The notes beneath the pieces are model-generated. The model ran no database searches. It saw nothing but the letters and a program-made list of their open reading frames with translations, and was not told the origin of the DNA. Source: Candidatus Omnitrophota bacterium (lineage in GTDB: Bacteria > Omnitrophota > Omnitrophia > Omnitrophales > Aquincolibacteriaceae). From it: a DNA stretch of 54,682 nucleotides. Shown here in pieces: positions 16,444-26,402 of this stretch (its first letter is position 1; each line of letters starts with the position of its first letter). Location: assembly GCA_023247055.1 (NCBI GenBank), contig JAHFHF010000010.1, forward strand, positions 1 through 54,682. The letters run 5' to 3'. The translations under genes were made by a program, and so were the position numbers.

Positions 16444-16846
16444 GTCGGCCTCCTTCAAAGGCGCTCGCAAGCCAGGTTTCAACGATGGGAATAAGAAGTT
16501 CCGGCGCTAGAAAACCGGCACCAAGGATTAGCATGTTGGCGTCATTGTGCTGACGCGAAAGCTGCGCTTCTTCGACGCTTTTGCAAAGCGCCGCACGCAC
16601 CCCGCGCACTTTATTGGCAATGATCGAACTGCCGATACCCGAATGGCAGATCCCGATGGCTTTCGTGCATTCGCCCGTTTGGACTTTCTCGGCTGCGCAA
16701 ATCATATAATCGGGATAATCACAGGACGTTTCAGAAAAAGTGCCGCAATCGACCGGTTCATAACCTTTTTGAGCCAGAAGTAGTTTTAATTTTTCTTTAA
16801 ATCCATACCCGCGGTGGTCGCAGGCCAGTGCAATTTTTTCTTTCAT
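16397..16846 (-). CDS. rpiB: Ribose-5-phosphate isomerase B
   Basis: A 149-residue RpiB/LacAB-fold isomerase converting ribulose-5-P and ribose-5-P, which feeds PRPP for purine synthesis. The N-terminal [15 protein letters not shown] and catalytic Cys67 in [16 protein letters not shown] are typical, and the end [11 protein letters not shown] matches the family C-terminus. The ATG at 16846 begins 4 nt after the upstream fusion gene; a GTG 21 nt earlier is less likely. Its last 47 nt encode the glyA start in another frame. Confidence 0.95.
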   Translation of the reverse strand: MKEKIALACDHRGYGFKEKLKLLLAQKGYEPVDCGTFSETSCDYPDYMICAAEKVQTGECTKAIGICHSGIGSSIIANKVRGVRAALCKSVEEAQLSRQHNDANMLILGAGFLAPELLIPIVETWLASAFEGGRHECRVNKIRDYEQKH

Positions 16847-16850
16847 AAGA

Positions 16851-17909
16851 TCAGGAAATAATATCACTCCATAAATTTTTCATTTTTTTCTGAATGTCCG
16901 CCAGCACCGCTTCATAAATCAGCATGTTCATGCCGATGGGGTCGACCACGTTTAAAACGCGGATTTTAGGGCGGGCCTGCGGCATCAAATTGCCGATAAA
17001 GTCGGCATGCTCCTTGGCCATAGCCAGAATCAAGTCTGCTTGATTGACGTCCTCGCGGGTGCAGGGTTTGGAACGGTGCGCCGCGATGTCCACTTCTAGA
17101 TTTTTCATGACGAGGATGGCTTCCGTCGTGGCTTTGCCGCCCGGACGGGCTGCGATGCCGCAGGACGAAACCAGAATCTGCCCGCCCAGGTCTTTTTTAC
17201 GCAACTCATCGATGAGCAAGCCTTCCGCCATAGGCGAACGGCAGGAATTGCCGGTGCAGACCACCAGAATGCGTTTACGCACAAATTGACCGCCGGCAAT
17301 TTTCGCAAGTTCCGCGCGCACTTCAGCGCCGGCCGCGCCCTCGCGCAGAATCACGGGAACCTCTCCGGTCACGTCTACAACGGTTGAATCCTGCACAAGT
17401 TCGCAAGGACCTCCGTCAATGACGGCATAATCGTTCTTGCCTAAACCCTGCAGGGCTTCTTCCGCCGTGCGGGGCGATGGCTGTCCGCTGAGATTGGCAC
17501 TGGTCGCCACAAAGGGCTCACCCGCGGCATTGATGAGCGCCGCAGCCAGGCGGTGTTTTGGAAAGCGCAGGCCGATTTTTTCCCCTTGGGCATCCCGCAC
17601 CACAAACGTCACGGGGCCGGGCCAAAACATGCGGCTCAGATGGCGGAAAACCGGAGTCTGGGCAATTTGCATCAGCGAGACCATCTCCCATTCGCCGATG
17701 TGATAAGCAAACGGTTTCTCAGCCGGCCGGCCTTTCAGCCGCGCCAGCTTTTCCTGGATGCCGGAAACACTCATGGGGGCTCCGATGCCATAGACCGTCT
17801 CCGTCGGAAAAACGATCAATTTTCCGGCCCGGCTGTCCATGGCGAGCTGCCGGATCTTACTGAGATCCGGATCACGCACATCCACTTTATAGATTTCCGC
17901 AGCACTCAC
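16851..17909 (-). CDS. Fusion of TsaC/Sua5-like domain and low-molecular-weight phosphatase
   Basis: A 352-residue two-domain protein. Residues about 15-205 are a YrdC/Sua5-type domain (GKLIVFPTETVYGIGA, the Lys/Arg-rich KGRPAEKPFAYHI, SANLSGQPSPRT), which makes threonylcarbamoyl-AMP for tRNA t6A37. Residues about 213-350 are a low-molecular-weight tyrosine/arginine phosphatase with P-loop CTGNSCR (Cys218, Arg224) and general acid Asp323 in VLNVVDPIGM. Both active sites look intact. In Bacillus the separate genes ywlC (tsaC), ywlE and ywlF (rpiB) lie in this order before glyA, so the fusion preserves an ancient neighbourhood. The GTG start lies 7 nt after purE, with GGAG overlapping its end. 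Confidence 0.9.
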   Translation of the reverse strand: MSAAEIYKVDVRDPDLSKIRQLAMDSRAGKLIVFPTETVYGIGAPMSVSGIQEKLARLKGRPAEKPFAYHIGEWEMVSLMQIAQTPVFRHLSRMFWPGPVTFVVRDAQGEKIGLRFPKHRLAAALINAAGEPFVATSANLSGQPSPRTAEEALQGLGKNDYAVIDGGPCELVQDSTVVDVTGEVPVILREGAAGAEVRAELAKIAGGQFVRKRILVVCTGNSCRSPMAEGLLIDELRKKDLGGQILVSSCGIAARPGGKATTEAILVMKNLEVDIAAHRSKPCTREDVNQADLILAMAKEHADFIGNLMPQARPKIRVLNVVDPIGMNMLIYEAVLADIQKKMKNLWSDIIS

Positions 17910-17916
17910 GGGCAGT

Positions 17917-18423
17917 CTAGGCTCCTAATTTTTTCTGCAACGCTTCGTTTTTTTTGCAAACTTGATCGGCAAGACCGATTTTGAATTGCTCGAACTTTTT
18001 GCGCAGCGCTTCATCGGAGAGCGCCATAATCTGGACCGCCAAAATGGCGGCATTGCGCGCGCCGAATTTACCGACCGCCACGGTTGCAACCGGAATCCCC
18101 GGCGGCATCTGGACCGTGGCCAGTAAAGCATCAAAACCTGCCAGCGGCGTTGCCGCCAGCGGAACACCGATCACCGGCAAAGCCGTATGGGCCGCCACGA
18201 CGCCCGCTAAATGCGCAGCGCCCCCTGCGGCGGCGATAATGACCTGAATCCCCCGCGCCTGTGCTTTGGATGCAAATTCACTGACTACGGCCGGGCTGCG
18301 GTGGGCGGACATCACCTGCACGTCGCAGGCAACGCCAAATTCTTTAAAAGTCTTGACGCTTTCTTCCATGACTTCAAAATCGGAATCACTGCCCATGACA
18401 ATTGCCGCGCGTGCAGTTTTCAT
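17917..18423 (-). CDS. purE: N5-carboxyaminoimidazole ribonucleotide mutase
   Basis: A 168-residue PurE. The [11 protein letters not shown] phosphate loop, QVMSAHRSP with its catalytic His and [18 protein letters not shown] are all family hallmarks. It converts N5-CAIR to CAIR, or in class II forms carboxylates AIR directly with CO2. No purK is in the window, so the class cannot be settled from context. The ATG overlaps the purD stop as ATGA. Confidence 0.96.
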   Translation of the reverse strand: MKTARAAIVMGSDSDFEVMEESVKTFKEFGVACDVQVMSAHRSPAVVSEFASKAQARGIQVIIAAAGGAAHLAGVVAAHTALPVIGVPLAATPLAGFDALLATVQMPPGIPVATVAVGKFGARNAAILAVQIMALSDEALRKKFEQFKIGLADQVCKKNEALQKKLGA

Positions 18424-19700
18424 CGATAAACCTCCAAGGCTCTTTTGCCGATGTCGCGGCGGTAAAAACTTCCCTCCGCTTTAATTTTTTCAATGGCTTG
18501 ATAGGCGTGATCATAAGCGGATTTAAGGGTTTCGCCCCATCCCGAGACCGCCAGAATCCGCCCGCCGTCCGTGACCCATTTTCCGGCGCTGTCGCGGGCC
18601 GTGCCGGCATGAAAAACACAGGCGGAATCGGCGGCTTGCGCCGAATCCAGGCCCGTAATTGGAATTTGCTTCTTATAATGGCCCGGGTAGCCTCCGGAAG
18701 CGAGCACCACAGTCAGGCAGCTTTTATCATGCCATTCGAGGGCCGGAATTTGCAGGCGGCCTTCGGCGGCTTCGATCATGATTTGAAGCAAGTCGGATTT
18801 AAGGCGCGGTAGAATCGCCTGGGCCTCGGGATCGCCAAAACGGACATTGTATTCTAAAACATACGGACCTTCTTTGGTCATCATGATCCCGGCATACAGA
18901 ATGCCGCGGAACAAAATTCCGCTTTTGCGCAGCCCATCGACCATCGGACGAATCACAAGATTCACAATCTCTTGAAAACGTTCTTCGGAAACCTGCGGGC
19001 AAGGCGAGTAAGCCCCCATGCCGCCCGTATTCGGGCCGCGGTCGTAATCATACGCGCGTTTATGGTCCTGCGCGCTGGCCAGCGGCAAAATCCGTTCGCC
19101 GTCGGTGACGGCCAGCACAGAAAATTCTTCGCCTTCGAGACATTCTTCAATCACGACTTTACTGCCGGCAGCGCCGAACGTCTGCTGGGTCATCATGGAG
19201 CTCAGGGCCTCCACGGCTTCCTGCGCATTCCGGCAAATGACCACGCCCTTGCCGGCAGCGAGCCCGTCGGCTTTGATCACCAGCGGCATCTCCGCCTCAA
19301 TGACGTAATGTTTGGCCTCATTGATATTCGTAAAGACTTCATGACGTGCCGTCGGAATACCGAATTGGTTCATGCGGTTTTTGGCAAAAGCTTTGCTGGC
19401 TTCCAGCTGCGCCGCTTCCCGCGAAGGACCGAAAATTTTCAGACCCTCTTTTTCAAACCGGTCCACAATGCCGAGGGCCAGCGGCGCTTCAGGACCCACC
19501 ACCGTAAGATCGATGGCTTCACGGTGCGCAAAGGCGGCGAGCCCTTCAAGATCATCGGCTTTGAGAGGAACGCATTCGGCCAGCTGCGCGATACCTGCGC
19601 TGCCCGGAGCGGCATAGAGTTTCGTCAACTGCGGACTTTGTGCGATTTTCCAGGCCAGGGCGTGTTCACGGCCGCCCGAGCCGACGATCAAAACTTTCAT
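18420..19700 (-). CDS. purD: Phosphoribosylamine-glycine ligase
   Basis: A 426-residue ATP-grasp enzyme joining phosphoribosylamine, glycine and ATP to GAR. The N-terminal VLIVGSGGREHALAWK, ATP-grasp segment VIKADGLAAGKGVVIC and metal-binding YNVRFGDPEAQAILPRL are complete, as is the C-terminal domain. It starts at an ATG that overlaps the purM stop (ATGA) and ends overlapping purE, so translation is coupled along the operon. Its glycine can come from GlyA, encoded 2 kb downstream. Confidence 0.97.
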   Translation of the reverse strand: MKVLIVGSGGREHALAWKIAQSPQLTKLYAAPGSAGIAQLAECVPLKADDLEGLAAFAHREAIDLTVVGPEAPLALGIVDRFEKEGLKIFGPSREAAQLEASKAFAKNRMNQFGIPTARHEVFTNINEAKHYVIEAEMPLVIKADGLAAGKGVVICRNAQEAVEALSSMMTQQTFGAAGSKVVIEECLEGEEFSVLAVTDGERILPLASAQDHKRAYDYDRGPNTGGMGAYSPCPQVSEERFQEIVNLVIRPMVDGLRKSGILFRGILYAGIMMTKEGPYVLEYNVRFGDPEAQAILPRLKSDLLQIMIEAAEGRLQIPALEWHDKSCLTVVLASGGYPGHYKKQIPITGLDSAQAADSACVFHAGTARDSAGKWVTDGGRILAVSGWGETLKSAYDHAYQAIEKIKAEGSFYRRDIGKRALEVYR

Positions 19701-20722
19701 TTTGCCTCCACGCCGCGGCCGCGGATGATTTCGCCCACAGTCCAGCTCGAAAGTTTGCTCTGCGCGAGCGCATGCTGAACACGGGGCGCATCTTCGGGCC
19801 GTACGATTAGAACCATTCCGATTCCGAGATTAAATGTTCGCATCATTTCAAGATCACTCACATTCCCTTTTTTTTGGATCAGGAAAAAAATATCCGGCAC
19901 GGGCCAGCTGCGTTTCCACACCTGCGCTCCCAGGCCTTCCGGCAAGACACGCGGCAGGTTATCCTGAAAACCACCGCCCGTAATATTGACAATGCCGTTC
20001 AAACGCAGCGTCTCCAGCAGAGCAAGAACCGGTTTAACATAAATGCGCGTCGGCGTCAGGATTTCCCGGCCCGGCTTGCCTTTGAGATCACGGCGGCTCA
20101 AGACTTTACGGATCAAGGAAAAACCATTCGAGTGCACACCGGAAGACGCGATGCCGACCATCAAGTCTCCTTCCCGGATGGCGCTGCCGTCGATGACAGC
20201 ACTGCGCTCGACCAGCCCCACAGAAAAACCGGCAACATCATAAGAACCGGCATGGCCTTTTCCAGTTTGATAAAAGCCCGGCATGATCGCGGTTTCCCCG
20301 CCGACCAGCGCGCAGCTGGCCTCGCGGCAGCCACGCGTAATTCCTTTCAAAACCTCGCTGACCGTTTTTGAATCAAATTTTCCGGATGCAAAGTAATCTA
20401 AAAACAAAACCGGTTTCGCTCCGGTGGTAATGATGTCGTTGACGCACATGGCCACCAGATCAATGCCAATCGTATCATGCTTGCCTTGCAGCGCGGCGAC
20501 CTCCAGCTTCGTACCCACGCCGTCCGTCGAAGTCACCAGCAGCGGATCTTTAAAACCCGTCATGCGCGGATCAAAAAGCGCGGCAAAACCGGTGCGGCTC
20601 CCTATCACGCCGGAGACCTGCGTCGAAGAAATCCAGCCTTTGACCTTGCGGTTGTAACGGTCGTCACCCTTGAGGTGCGGCACGCCCGCCATTTCGTATG
20701 TCCAGGCTTGTTTAGCAGGCAT
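19697..20722 (-). CDS. purM: Phosphoribosylformylglycinamidine cyclo-ligase
   Basis: A 341-residue AIR synthetase. PurM/PurL-superfamily motifs are clear: SRTGFAALFDPRM, LLVTSTDGVGTKL, GGETAIMPGFY and the nucleotide segment NITGGGFQDNLPRVLP. It closes FGAM to AIR using ATP. The ATG shares one base with the purF stop (TGATG), and its own stop overlaps purD. Length is typical, and nothing is missing. Confidence 0.97.
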   Translation of the reverse strand: MPAKQAWTYEMAGVPHLKGDDRYNRKVKGWISSTQVSGVIGSRTGFAALFDPRMTGFKDPLLVTSTDGVGTKLEVAALQGKHDTIGIDLVAMCVNDIITTGAKPVLFLDYFASGKFDSKTVSEVLKGITRGCREASCALVGGETAIMPGFYQTGKGHAGSYDVAGFSVGLVERSAVIDGSAIREGDLMVGIASSGVHSNGFSLIRKVLSRRDLKGKPGREILTPTRIYVKPVLALLETLRLNGIVNITGGGFQDNLPRVLPEGLGAQVWKRSWPVPDIFFLIQKKGNVSDLEMMRTFNLGIGMVLIVRPEDAPRVQHALAQSKLSSWTVGEIIRGRGVEAK

Positions 20723-22131
20723 CAGCCTTTGCTCCGTTCCAGTTTGAACTTGTCGGTCTCGTCAAAAATTTTCGTGGGATAATTCCCGCTGAAGCAGGCC
20801 GTACAAAAATCCGAGGGTTTATGGGTCGTGGCCGCAAGCATTCCTTCGATGCTGAGGTAGCCCAGGCTATCGACTTCGAGAAACTTTTTAATTTCTTCCA
20901 TGGATTTATTGCAGGCCAAAAGTTCACTTTTCGACGGAAAATCAATGCCGTAATAACAGGGCGAAATATGCGGCGGGCAGCTGATGCGCATGTGCACTTC
21001 TTTGGCCCCGGCACGGCGCAACAGCGAAACACGCGATTTAGACGTATTGCCGCGCACAATTGAATCATCGATGACCACCACGCGTTTACCGGTGACAATT
21101 TCCCGGATCGGATTCAGCTTGATGCGGACTTTGAGCGAGCGCTGCGCCTGACTGGGGCTGATAAAAGTGCGGCCCACATAGTGATTGCGCGTAAATCCGT
21201 GCGCCAAGGGAATCCCCGATTCGCGGGCATACCCCATGGCCGCAAAATTGCCCGAGTCCGGCACAGGCACGACAATATCGGCGCTGGCGGGATGCTCTTT
21301 GGCCAGCTGCCGGCCGAGCCGTTCCCGGACCAAGCCCACATTGTCGCCGAAAAGAGTCGAGTCCGGACGCGCAAAATAGACGTGCTCAAAAATGCAGTGC
21401 GCGCGGCGGATATTCTGGTCCTTAAACGGAAAAAGACTGCGCAGGCCGCGGGCATCAATGACGACAATTTCGCCCGGTTCGACTTCGCGGATATATTCGG
21501 CACCGGTCAAATCGAGAGCGCAAGTCTCAGAAGCCAGCACGTAGCTTTCTCCGATGCGTCCGATGCAAAGCGGCCTGAATCCATACGGATCGCGCACGCC
21601 GAAAAGCTGGGACTCGGTTAAAATGACCAGGCTGTAGGCGCCTTCCACGCGCTGAACGGAATTGAAAATGGCCTCTTCCCGTGATTTGTAGGATGGTTTT
21701 GCGAGCAAGTGGACAAAAATTTCAGAATCGATCGTGCTCGAAAAAATAGACCCGTAAGCTTCCAGTTCATCGCGCAGAATCTGCGCATTGACCAGATTGC
21801 CGTTATGCGCCACGGCTACTTGACCGCGCGAATAGCTGACCATGTGCGGCTGGGAATTTTGCAGCGTCGAAGACCCCGTCGTGGAATAGCGCACATGGCC
21901 AATCGCCATGTCGCCCGGTAAGGTATTCAGATTCGTTTCATTAAAAACTTCCCCGACTAGCCCGGTGTTTTTATAGAGGTGCAGGCTTTTTCCGTCGCTC
22001 GTACAAATGCCCGCCGCTTCCTCGCCCCGGTGCTGCAGGGCAAAGAGCCCCAAATGGGTCAGACGCGCCGCTTCCGGGTGATTAAAAACCCCGAAAACGC
22101 CGCAATGGTCCTTGATATTTTCCCCGCTCAT
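20722..22131 (-). CDS. purF: Amidophosphoribosyltransferase
   Basis: A 469-residue PRPP amidotransferase, the committed purine step. A 9-residue propeptide precedes the catalytic Cys10 of DHCGVFGVF, exposed as an N-terminal nucleophile after processing. The glutaminase domain fills about 10-240. The PRTase domain has the PRPP loop [16 protein letters not shown]. Cysteines in [10 protein letters not shown] and the [10 protein letters not shown] pair indicate the Bacillus-type form with propeptide and 4Fe-4S cluster. It overlaps purL (ATGA) and purM. Confidence 0.97.
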   Translation of the reverse strand: MSGENIKDHCGVFGVFNHPEAARLTHLGLFALQHRGEEAAGICTSDGKSLHLYKNTGLVGEVFNETNLNTLPGDMAIGHVRYSTTGSSTLQNSQPHMVSYSRGQVAVAHNGNLVNAQILRDELEAYGSIFSSTIDSEIFVHLLAKPSYKSREEAIFNSVQRVEGAYSLVILTESQLFGVRDPYGFRPLCIGRIGESYVLASETCALDLTGAEYIREVEPGEIVVIDARGLRSLFPFKDQNIRRAHCIFEHVYFARPDSTLFGDNVGLVRERLGRQLAKEHPASADIVVPVPDSGNFAAMGYARESGIPLAHGFTRNHYVGRTFISPSQAQRSLKVRIKLNPIREIVTGKRVVVIDDSIVRGNTSKSRVSLLRRAGAKEVHMRISCPPHISPCYYGIDFPSKSELLACNKSMEEIKKFLEVDSLGYLSIEGMLAATTHKPSDFCTACFSGNYPTKIFDETDKFKLERSKG

Positions 22132-24410
22132 ACCCCTCCGTTCAGACTGTCCGGCAGGACTTTTTCATAAAGACGGCTCAGGTCCGCCACGGCCAGCTGA
22201 ATGCGTTCCCCGAGAACCAGATCTTTTCCGCCGGCTTTGCCAATTTGAAAAACCGGCAGGCCCCATTTTTGGGCTTCATGCACAAGCACTTCTTTATGCT
22301 CCGGCTTGACCGTCACTACGCAGCGCGACTGGCTTTCACCAAAATAAAGAGCATCCGCGCGCAACTTGCCTTCCGTCCCCGTCTGTGCCTGCGGACCCAG
22401 CGCGCTTTGCATCACCATGTCCAACTGGTCCACCACGGCACCGAGTTTTGCCGGTGAGCGAATGGCACATTCGGCCAAAGTGACCGCTAAACCACCCTCC
22501 GAAAGGTCATGGCAGGAAGACAAAACTTTTTTACCGGCCAGCCCCAAAATCAAACGGCCCAGAGCGGCTTCGCGTTCAAGGTCTAAGCGCGGCGGCAGCC
22601 CTTGCTTACGGCCGTGAATTACGGACAAATAGTGGCTTGCGCCGATTTCATTGCGGGTAGCGCCAAGCAAAAAGATCAAGTCACCTTGGTTTTGAAAAGC
22701 GGACGGCACGCGGGTTTCAATGTCTTCGATAAGACCGACAATGCCGACGGTCGGCGTCGGATAAATGGCACCCTGCGGATTTTCATTGTAAAAACTAACG
22801 TTGCCGCCGGTCACGGGAATACCGAACGCGCGGCAGGCGTCCGACATCCCATTGACCGCTTGATGAAATGTCCAGAACACTTCCGGCTTCATCGGATTGC
22901 CGAAATTGAGGCAGTTCGTCATTCCCAGGGGACGGGCGCCGGTTGAAATCACATTGCGCACCGCTTCAGCCACGGCAATTTTTCCGCCTTCATACGGATC
23001 CAGGTAGCAGTACAAACTGTTGCAGTCCGTCGAAGCCGCAAGGCCTTTGGTCGTCCCCTTGATGCGCACCAGCGCGGCATCATGGCCCGGGTAAAAAACC
23101 GTGTCCGTACGGACCATGTGGTCGTATTGCTCCCAAATCCAGGCTTTGGAAGCAATCGAAGGATGCGCCAGCAGTTTCAGCAAGACCGCATTGAAATCCT
23201 GCGGTTCCGGAATACCGGCAAGATCCAGTTTCTGTTCCAATTCCAGATAAGCCGGCTGCTTTTCTTCCCGCACATTGACCGGGCCTTCATCAACCAGCGC
23301 CTTGGCCGGAATTTCGCTGGCCAGCTTGCCGTTTTCAAAAACACGCATCGTCGTGCCTTCTTTGACTTCGCCGATGCGGGCCGCATGCAGGTCCCACTTT
23401 TCAAAAATGTCTTCGACGATTTTCTCTTTGCCTTTTTTGACAATGATCAGCATGCGTTCCTGCGATTCCGAGAGCATAATTTCATACGAGGTCATACCGG
23501 TTTCACGCTGCGGCACTTTGGCCAAATCGATCTCGATGCCCATGGCCGCCCGCGCGGCTGTTTCCGAAGTCGCGCAGGTCAGGCCGGCTGCGCCCATGTC
23601 CTGCATGCCCACAAGCGCATCGGTTTGGCAGAGTTCAAGGCAGGCTTCCATCAGGAGTTTTTCCATAAACGGATCGCCCACCTGCACCGCGGGACGGTCT
23701 TCATGACTTTCTTCGCTTAAATCGCGCGAGGCAAAAGCCGCGCCGCCCAGGCCGTCGCGCCCCGTGCCGGGGCCGACATAATACACAGGATTGCCCGCGC
23801 CGGAGGCCTTGCCCTTCACAATCGAATCTTTCGTGACTAGCCCCACGGCCATGGCATTGACCAGCGGATTGCCTTCGTAGCATTCGTCGAAGTAAACTTC
23901 GCCGCCCACAGTCGGAATGCCCATGCAGTTGCCGTAATGCGAAATACCGGCCACGACGCCGCGCACCAGGCGCTGGGTCTGAGGCGAATCCAGCTTGCCA
24001 AAACGCAGCGAATTCATCAAAAAAATCGGCCGCGCACCCATGGTAAAAATATCGCGCAGAATGCCGCCGACGCCGGTCGCGGCTCCCTGAAACGGTTCAA
24101 TCGCCGAAGGATGGTTATGACTTTCGATTTTGAAACAAACCGCAAGGCCATCGCCGATGTCGACGATGCCTGCATTTTCTTCGCCGGCTTTGACTAAGAC
24201 ACCGGCACCAGACGTAGGAAACAATTTCAGGATCGGCTTGGAATTTTTGTACGAGCAGTGCTCGCTCCACATCACGCTGAACATACCCAACTCGGTCAGA
24301 TTGGGCTCGCGGCCGATTTTCTTGATAATCATCTGATACTCTTCCGGCGTAATGCCGTGAAGCGCGATCAGTTTCGGCGTAATGGCAGGAGGATTTTGGG
24401 TCATGGTCAT
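22128..24410 (-). CDS. purL: Phosphoribosylformylglycinamidine synthase, large subunit (small PurL)
   Basis: A 760-residue small-type PurL that needs PurQ and PurS, both encoded just upstream. Typical segments are [35 protein letters not shown], the substrate and ATP regions, and [16 protein letters not shown]. It uses ammonia channelled from PurQ to convert FGAR to FGAM. The ATG at 24410 overlaps the purQ TGA (ATGA) and is preferred to a GTG 15 nt upstream. It is coupled to purF by another ATGA. Confidence 0.97.
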   Translation of the reverse strand: MTMTQNPPAITPKLIALHGITPEEYQMIIKKIGREPNLTELGMFSVMWSEHCSYKNSKPILKLFPTSGAGVLVKAGEENAGIVDIGDGLAVCFKIESHNHPSAIEPFQGAATGVGGILRDIFTMGARPIFLMNSLRFGKLDSPQTQRLVRGVVAGISHYGNCMGIPTVGGEVYFDECYEGNPLVNAMAVGLVTKDSIVKGKASGAGNPVYYVGPGTGRDGLGGAAFASRDLSEESHEDRPAVQVGDPFMEKLLMEACLELCQTDALVGMQDMGAAGLTCATSETAARAAMGIEIDLAKVPQRETGMTSYEIMLSESQERMLIIVKKGKEKIVEDIFEKWDLHAARIGEVKEGTTMRVFENGKLASEIPAKALVDEGPVNVREEKQPAYLELEQKLDLAGIPEPQDFNAVLLKLLAHPSIASKAWIWEQYDHMVRTDTVFYPGHDAALVRIKGTTKGLAASTDCNSLYCYLDPYEGGKIAVAEAVRNVISTGARPLGMTNCLNFGNPMKPEVFWTFHQAVNGMSDACRAFGIPVTGGNVSFYNENPQGAIYPTPTVGIVGLIEDIETRVPSAFQNQGDLIFLLGATRNEIGASHYLSVIHGRKQGLPPRLDLEREAALGRLILGLAGKKVLSSCHDLSEGGLAVTLAECAIRSPAKLGAVVDQLDMVMQSALGPQAQTGTEGKLRADALYFGESQSRCVVTVKPEHKEVLVHEAQKWGLPVFQIGKAGGKDLVLGERIQLAVADLSRLYEKVLPDSLNGGV

Positions 24411-25126
24411 ACGAGACTTTCCCACAGGGCCCGGCCGTCCGTCAGCGCCAGCAGGCTTTCGCTGGCGCGCTCCGGATGCGGCATCATGCCCAGGATGTTG
24501 CGCTTGGCATTGGTAATCCCGGCAATGTGGCCAAGCGACCCATTCGGATTAAACTCATCGCCAAGTTCACCGGTCTGTGCCGAGTAGCGGAAAACAATGC
24601 TTTGGGAATCTTCCAAACCTTTCAGCGTATCGTTGTCGCAAAAATAATTTCCCTCGCCGTGGGCAATCGGGATTTGGAGGATCGCGCCGCTTTGAAATTT
24701 GCGCGTAAAGGGAGTCTGGTTATTTTCAACCCGCAGCCAAACCGGCTTGCAGATAAAAGACAGTGAGCGGTTGCGCAGCATAGCGCCTGGCAGCAGTCCG
24801 GCCTCGAGCAAAATCTGAAAGCCGTTGCAGATTCCCAGCACCAGCCGGCCGGCTTCCGCATGGCGCTTCACGTCCTGCATGACCGGTGAAAACCGGGCAA
24901 TCGCGCCCGTACGCAGATAATCTCCGTAACTGAAACCGCCCGGCAGGACCACGAGGTCGCACTGCGGCAGTTTGCCCTGCTTGTGCCAGACAAACTCCAC
25001 CGGAATTTTTAACACATCGCGAAGGACGTGAAAACAATCCGTATCACAGTTGGAACCGGGGAAAACAACGATAACCGCTTTCAAACCTTCACCCTTGGTT
25101 AATTCCTGCCGTGGCAATTCATGCAT
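24407..25126 (-). CDS. purQ: Phosphoribosylformylglycinamidine synthase, glutaminase subunit
   Basis: A 239-residue class I glutamine amidotransferase. Nucleophile Cys100 lies in [15 protein letters not shown], and the His-x-Glu pair is in [11 protein letters not shown]. The N-terminal [15 protein letters not shown] is the PurQ signature. The annotated ATG gives 15 residues before that block; an internal TTG at 25081 preceded by AAGGGTGAAGG would give the usual PurQ N-terminus. It begins 2 nt after purS and overlaps purL. Confidence 0.95.
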   Translation of the reverse strand: MHELPRQELTKGEGLKAVIVVFPGSNCDTDCFHVLRDVLKIPVEFVWHKQGKLPQCDLVVLPGGFSYGDYLRTGAIARFSPVMQDVKRHAEAGRLVLGICNGFQILLEAGLLPGAMLRNRSLSFICKPVWLRVENNQTPFTRKFQSGAILQIPIAHGEGNYFCDNDTLKGLEDSQSIVFRYSAQTGELGDEFNPNGSLGHIAGITNAKRNILGMMPHPERASESLLALTDGRALWESLV

Positions 25127-25128
25127 TG

Positions 25129-25383
25129 CTACGCTGATTTTGTTAATGTAAATGAATACTCTTCGATGACGGGATTAATCAGCACGCGTTCGCAAATTTT
25201 GCGCAGGCTTTCCTCCGCTTTCTTTTCATCCGCCGCCTCAAGAGCGACTTCAAAATACTTACCCACCCGAATGTCGCGGGCCTCTTTAAACCCTAAAGTT
25301 CCAAGCGCATGCAAAACTGTCTTGCCCTGCGGATCAAGAACCGACTTTTTCAAACTGACATGCACTTGCGCTTTATAACTCAT
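25129..25383 (-). CDS. purS: Phosphoribosylformylglycinamidine synthase, PurS subunit
   Basis: An 84-residue protein with the PurS pattern: [41 protein letters not shown] and a C-terminal beta strand. PurS dimers bridge PurL and PurQ. AAAGG lies 5-6 nt before the ATG at 25383, which is chosen over a start 21 nt earlier. It is followed 2 nt later by purQ. The 81 bp between purC and purS show no clear promoter. Confidence 0.94.
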   Translation of the reverse strand: MSYKAQVHVSLKKSVLDPQGKTVLHALGTLGFKEARDIRVGKYFEVALEAADEKKAEESLRKICERVLINPVIEEYSFTLTKSA

Positions 25384-25464
25384 AATTTCCTTTCTTGCGG
25401 ACAAGTATTTGTCATCCTGAGCCGTGCCAGAATAACAACTTTAAAATTCGCAATACCGAACCTC

Positions 25465-26391
25465 TCAAACGGCGCCGTCGAGCGGCTTGCCGGTCAAACG
25501 TTCATAAACATCCTGGTACGCCTTGCTGGTTTTTTCAATCACTTCCGGCGTCAAGGACGGCGCGGGCGGCTGTTTGTTCCAACCCAGCGTCAAAAGATAA
25601 TTGCGCACGATTTGCTTGTCGTAACTCGGTTGATCGCGGCCGGTTTCGTACTGGTCTTGGGGCCAAAAACGCGAACTGTCCGGCGTCAACACTTCGTCAA
25701 TCAGAATGACTTTGCCGCCGCGCAAGCCGAATTCAAATTTGGTGTCAGCAATCAAAATGCCGCGCGTTTCGGCATAGGCCGCACCGCGCTTATAAATTTC
25801 GATTGAAAGTCCGCGCACCTGCTCTGCCACGTCACGGCCTTCGCGCTGAACAGCGGTTTCAAAATCAATGTTGATGTCATGGCCGGCGGCTTCTTTCGTC
25901 GCCGGCGTGAAAATCGGTTCTTGCAATTTTTCGCACTGTTTTAACCCTGTGGGCAGCTTATGGCCGCAGACGGCTTGGGTCGCTTTATAGTCGTTCCAGC
26001 CTGAGCCGGTAATGTAACCGCGCACCACGCATTCAATCGATAGCGGATTAGCACGGTGCACCAACATGCTGCGGCCTTCGAGTTCAGCGCCGAAACGTTC
26101 GAGAAAACTTTTGTCGAAACCCATGGCCCGCACATCGCCCGTGATCAGGTGGTGCGGCAGCAGGTCTTTAAAGAAATTAAACCAGAAAATCGAAATCTGG
26201 GTCAGGACGCGGCCTTTGTTCGGAATGGGATTGGGCAGCACCACGTCAAAAGCGCTCAAGCGGTCGGTCGTCACAATCAACAGTTTGTCATCACCAACCG
26301 CATAAATATCGCGCACTTTTCCCCGGCCGATCACCGGCAAGGGCAGATTGGTTTGCAGCACGGTTTGTACTTTTGAAGTCGTCACGGGCAT
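25465..26391 (-). CDS. purC: SAICAR synthase
   Basis: A 308-residue phosphoribosylaminoimidazole-succinocarboxamide synthase. The ATP-site strand GRGKVRDIYAVGDDKLLIV, SAFDVVLPNPIPNKGRVL, the RGYITGSGW block and VLTPDSSRFWP are all present. Length is that of the long (yeast/actinobacterial-like) PurC rather than the 237-residue E. coli form. It adds aspartate to CAIR, and PurB then removes fumarate. GGAGGAG lies 4-5 nt before the ATG; the gene follows purB by 11 nt. Confidence 0.97.
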   Translation of the reverse strand: MPVTTSKVQTVLQTNLPLPVIGRGKVRDIYAVGDDKLLIVTTDRLSAFDVVLPNPIPNKGRVLTQISIFWFNFFKDLLPHHLITGDVRAMGFDKSFLERFGAELEGRSMLVHRANPLSIECVVRGYITGSGWNDYKATQAVCGHKLPTGLKQCEKLQEPIFTPATKEAAGHDINIDFETAVQREGRDVAEQVRGLSIEIYKRGAAYAETRGILIADTKFEFGLRGGKVILIDEVLTPDSSRFWPQDQYETGRDQPSYDKQIVRNYLLTLGWNKQPPAPSLTPEVIEKTSKAYQDVYERLTGKPLDGAV

Positions 26392-26402
26392 GGTCTCCTC
26401 CG

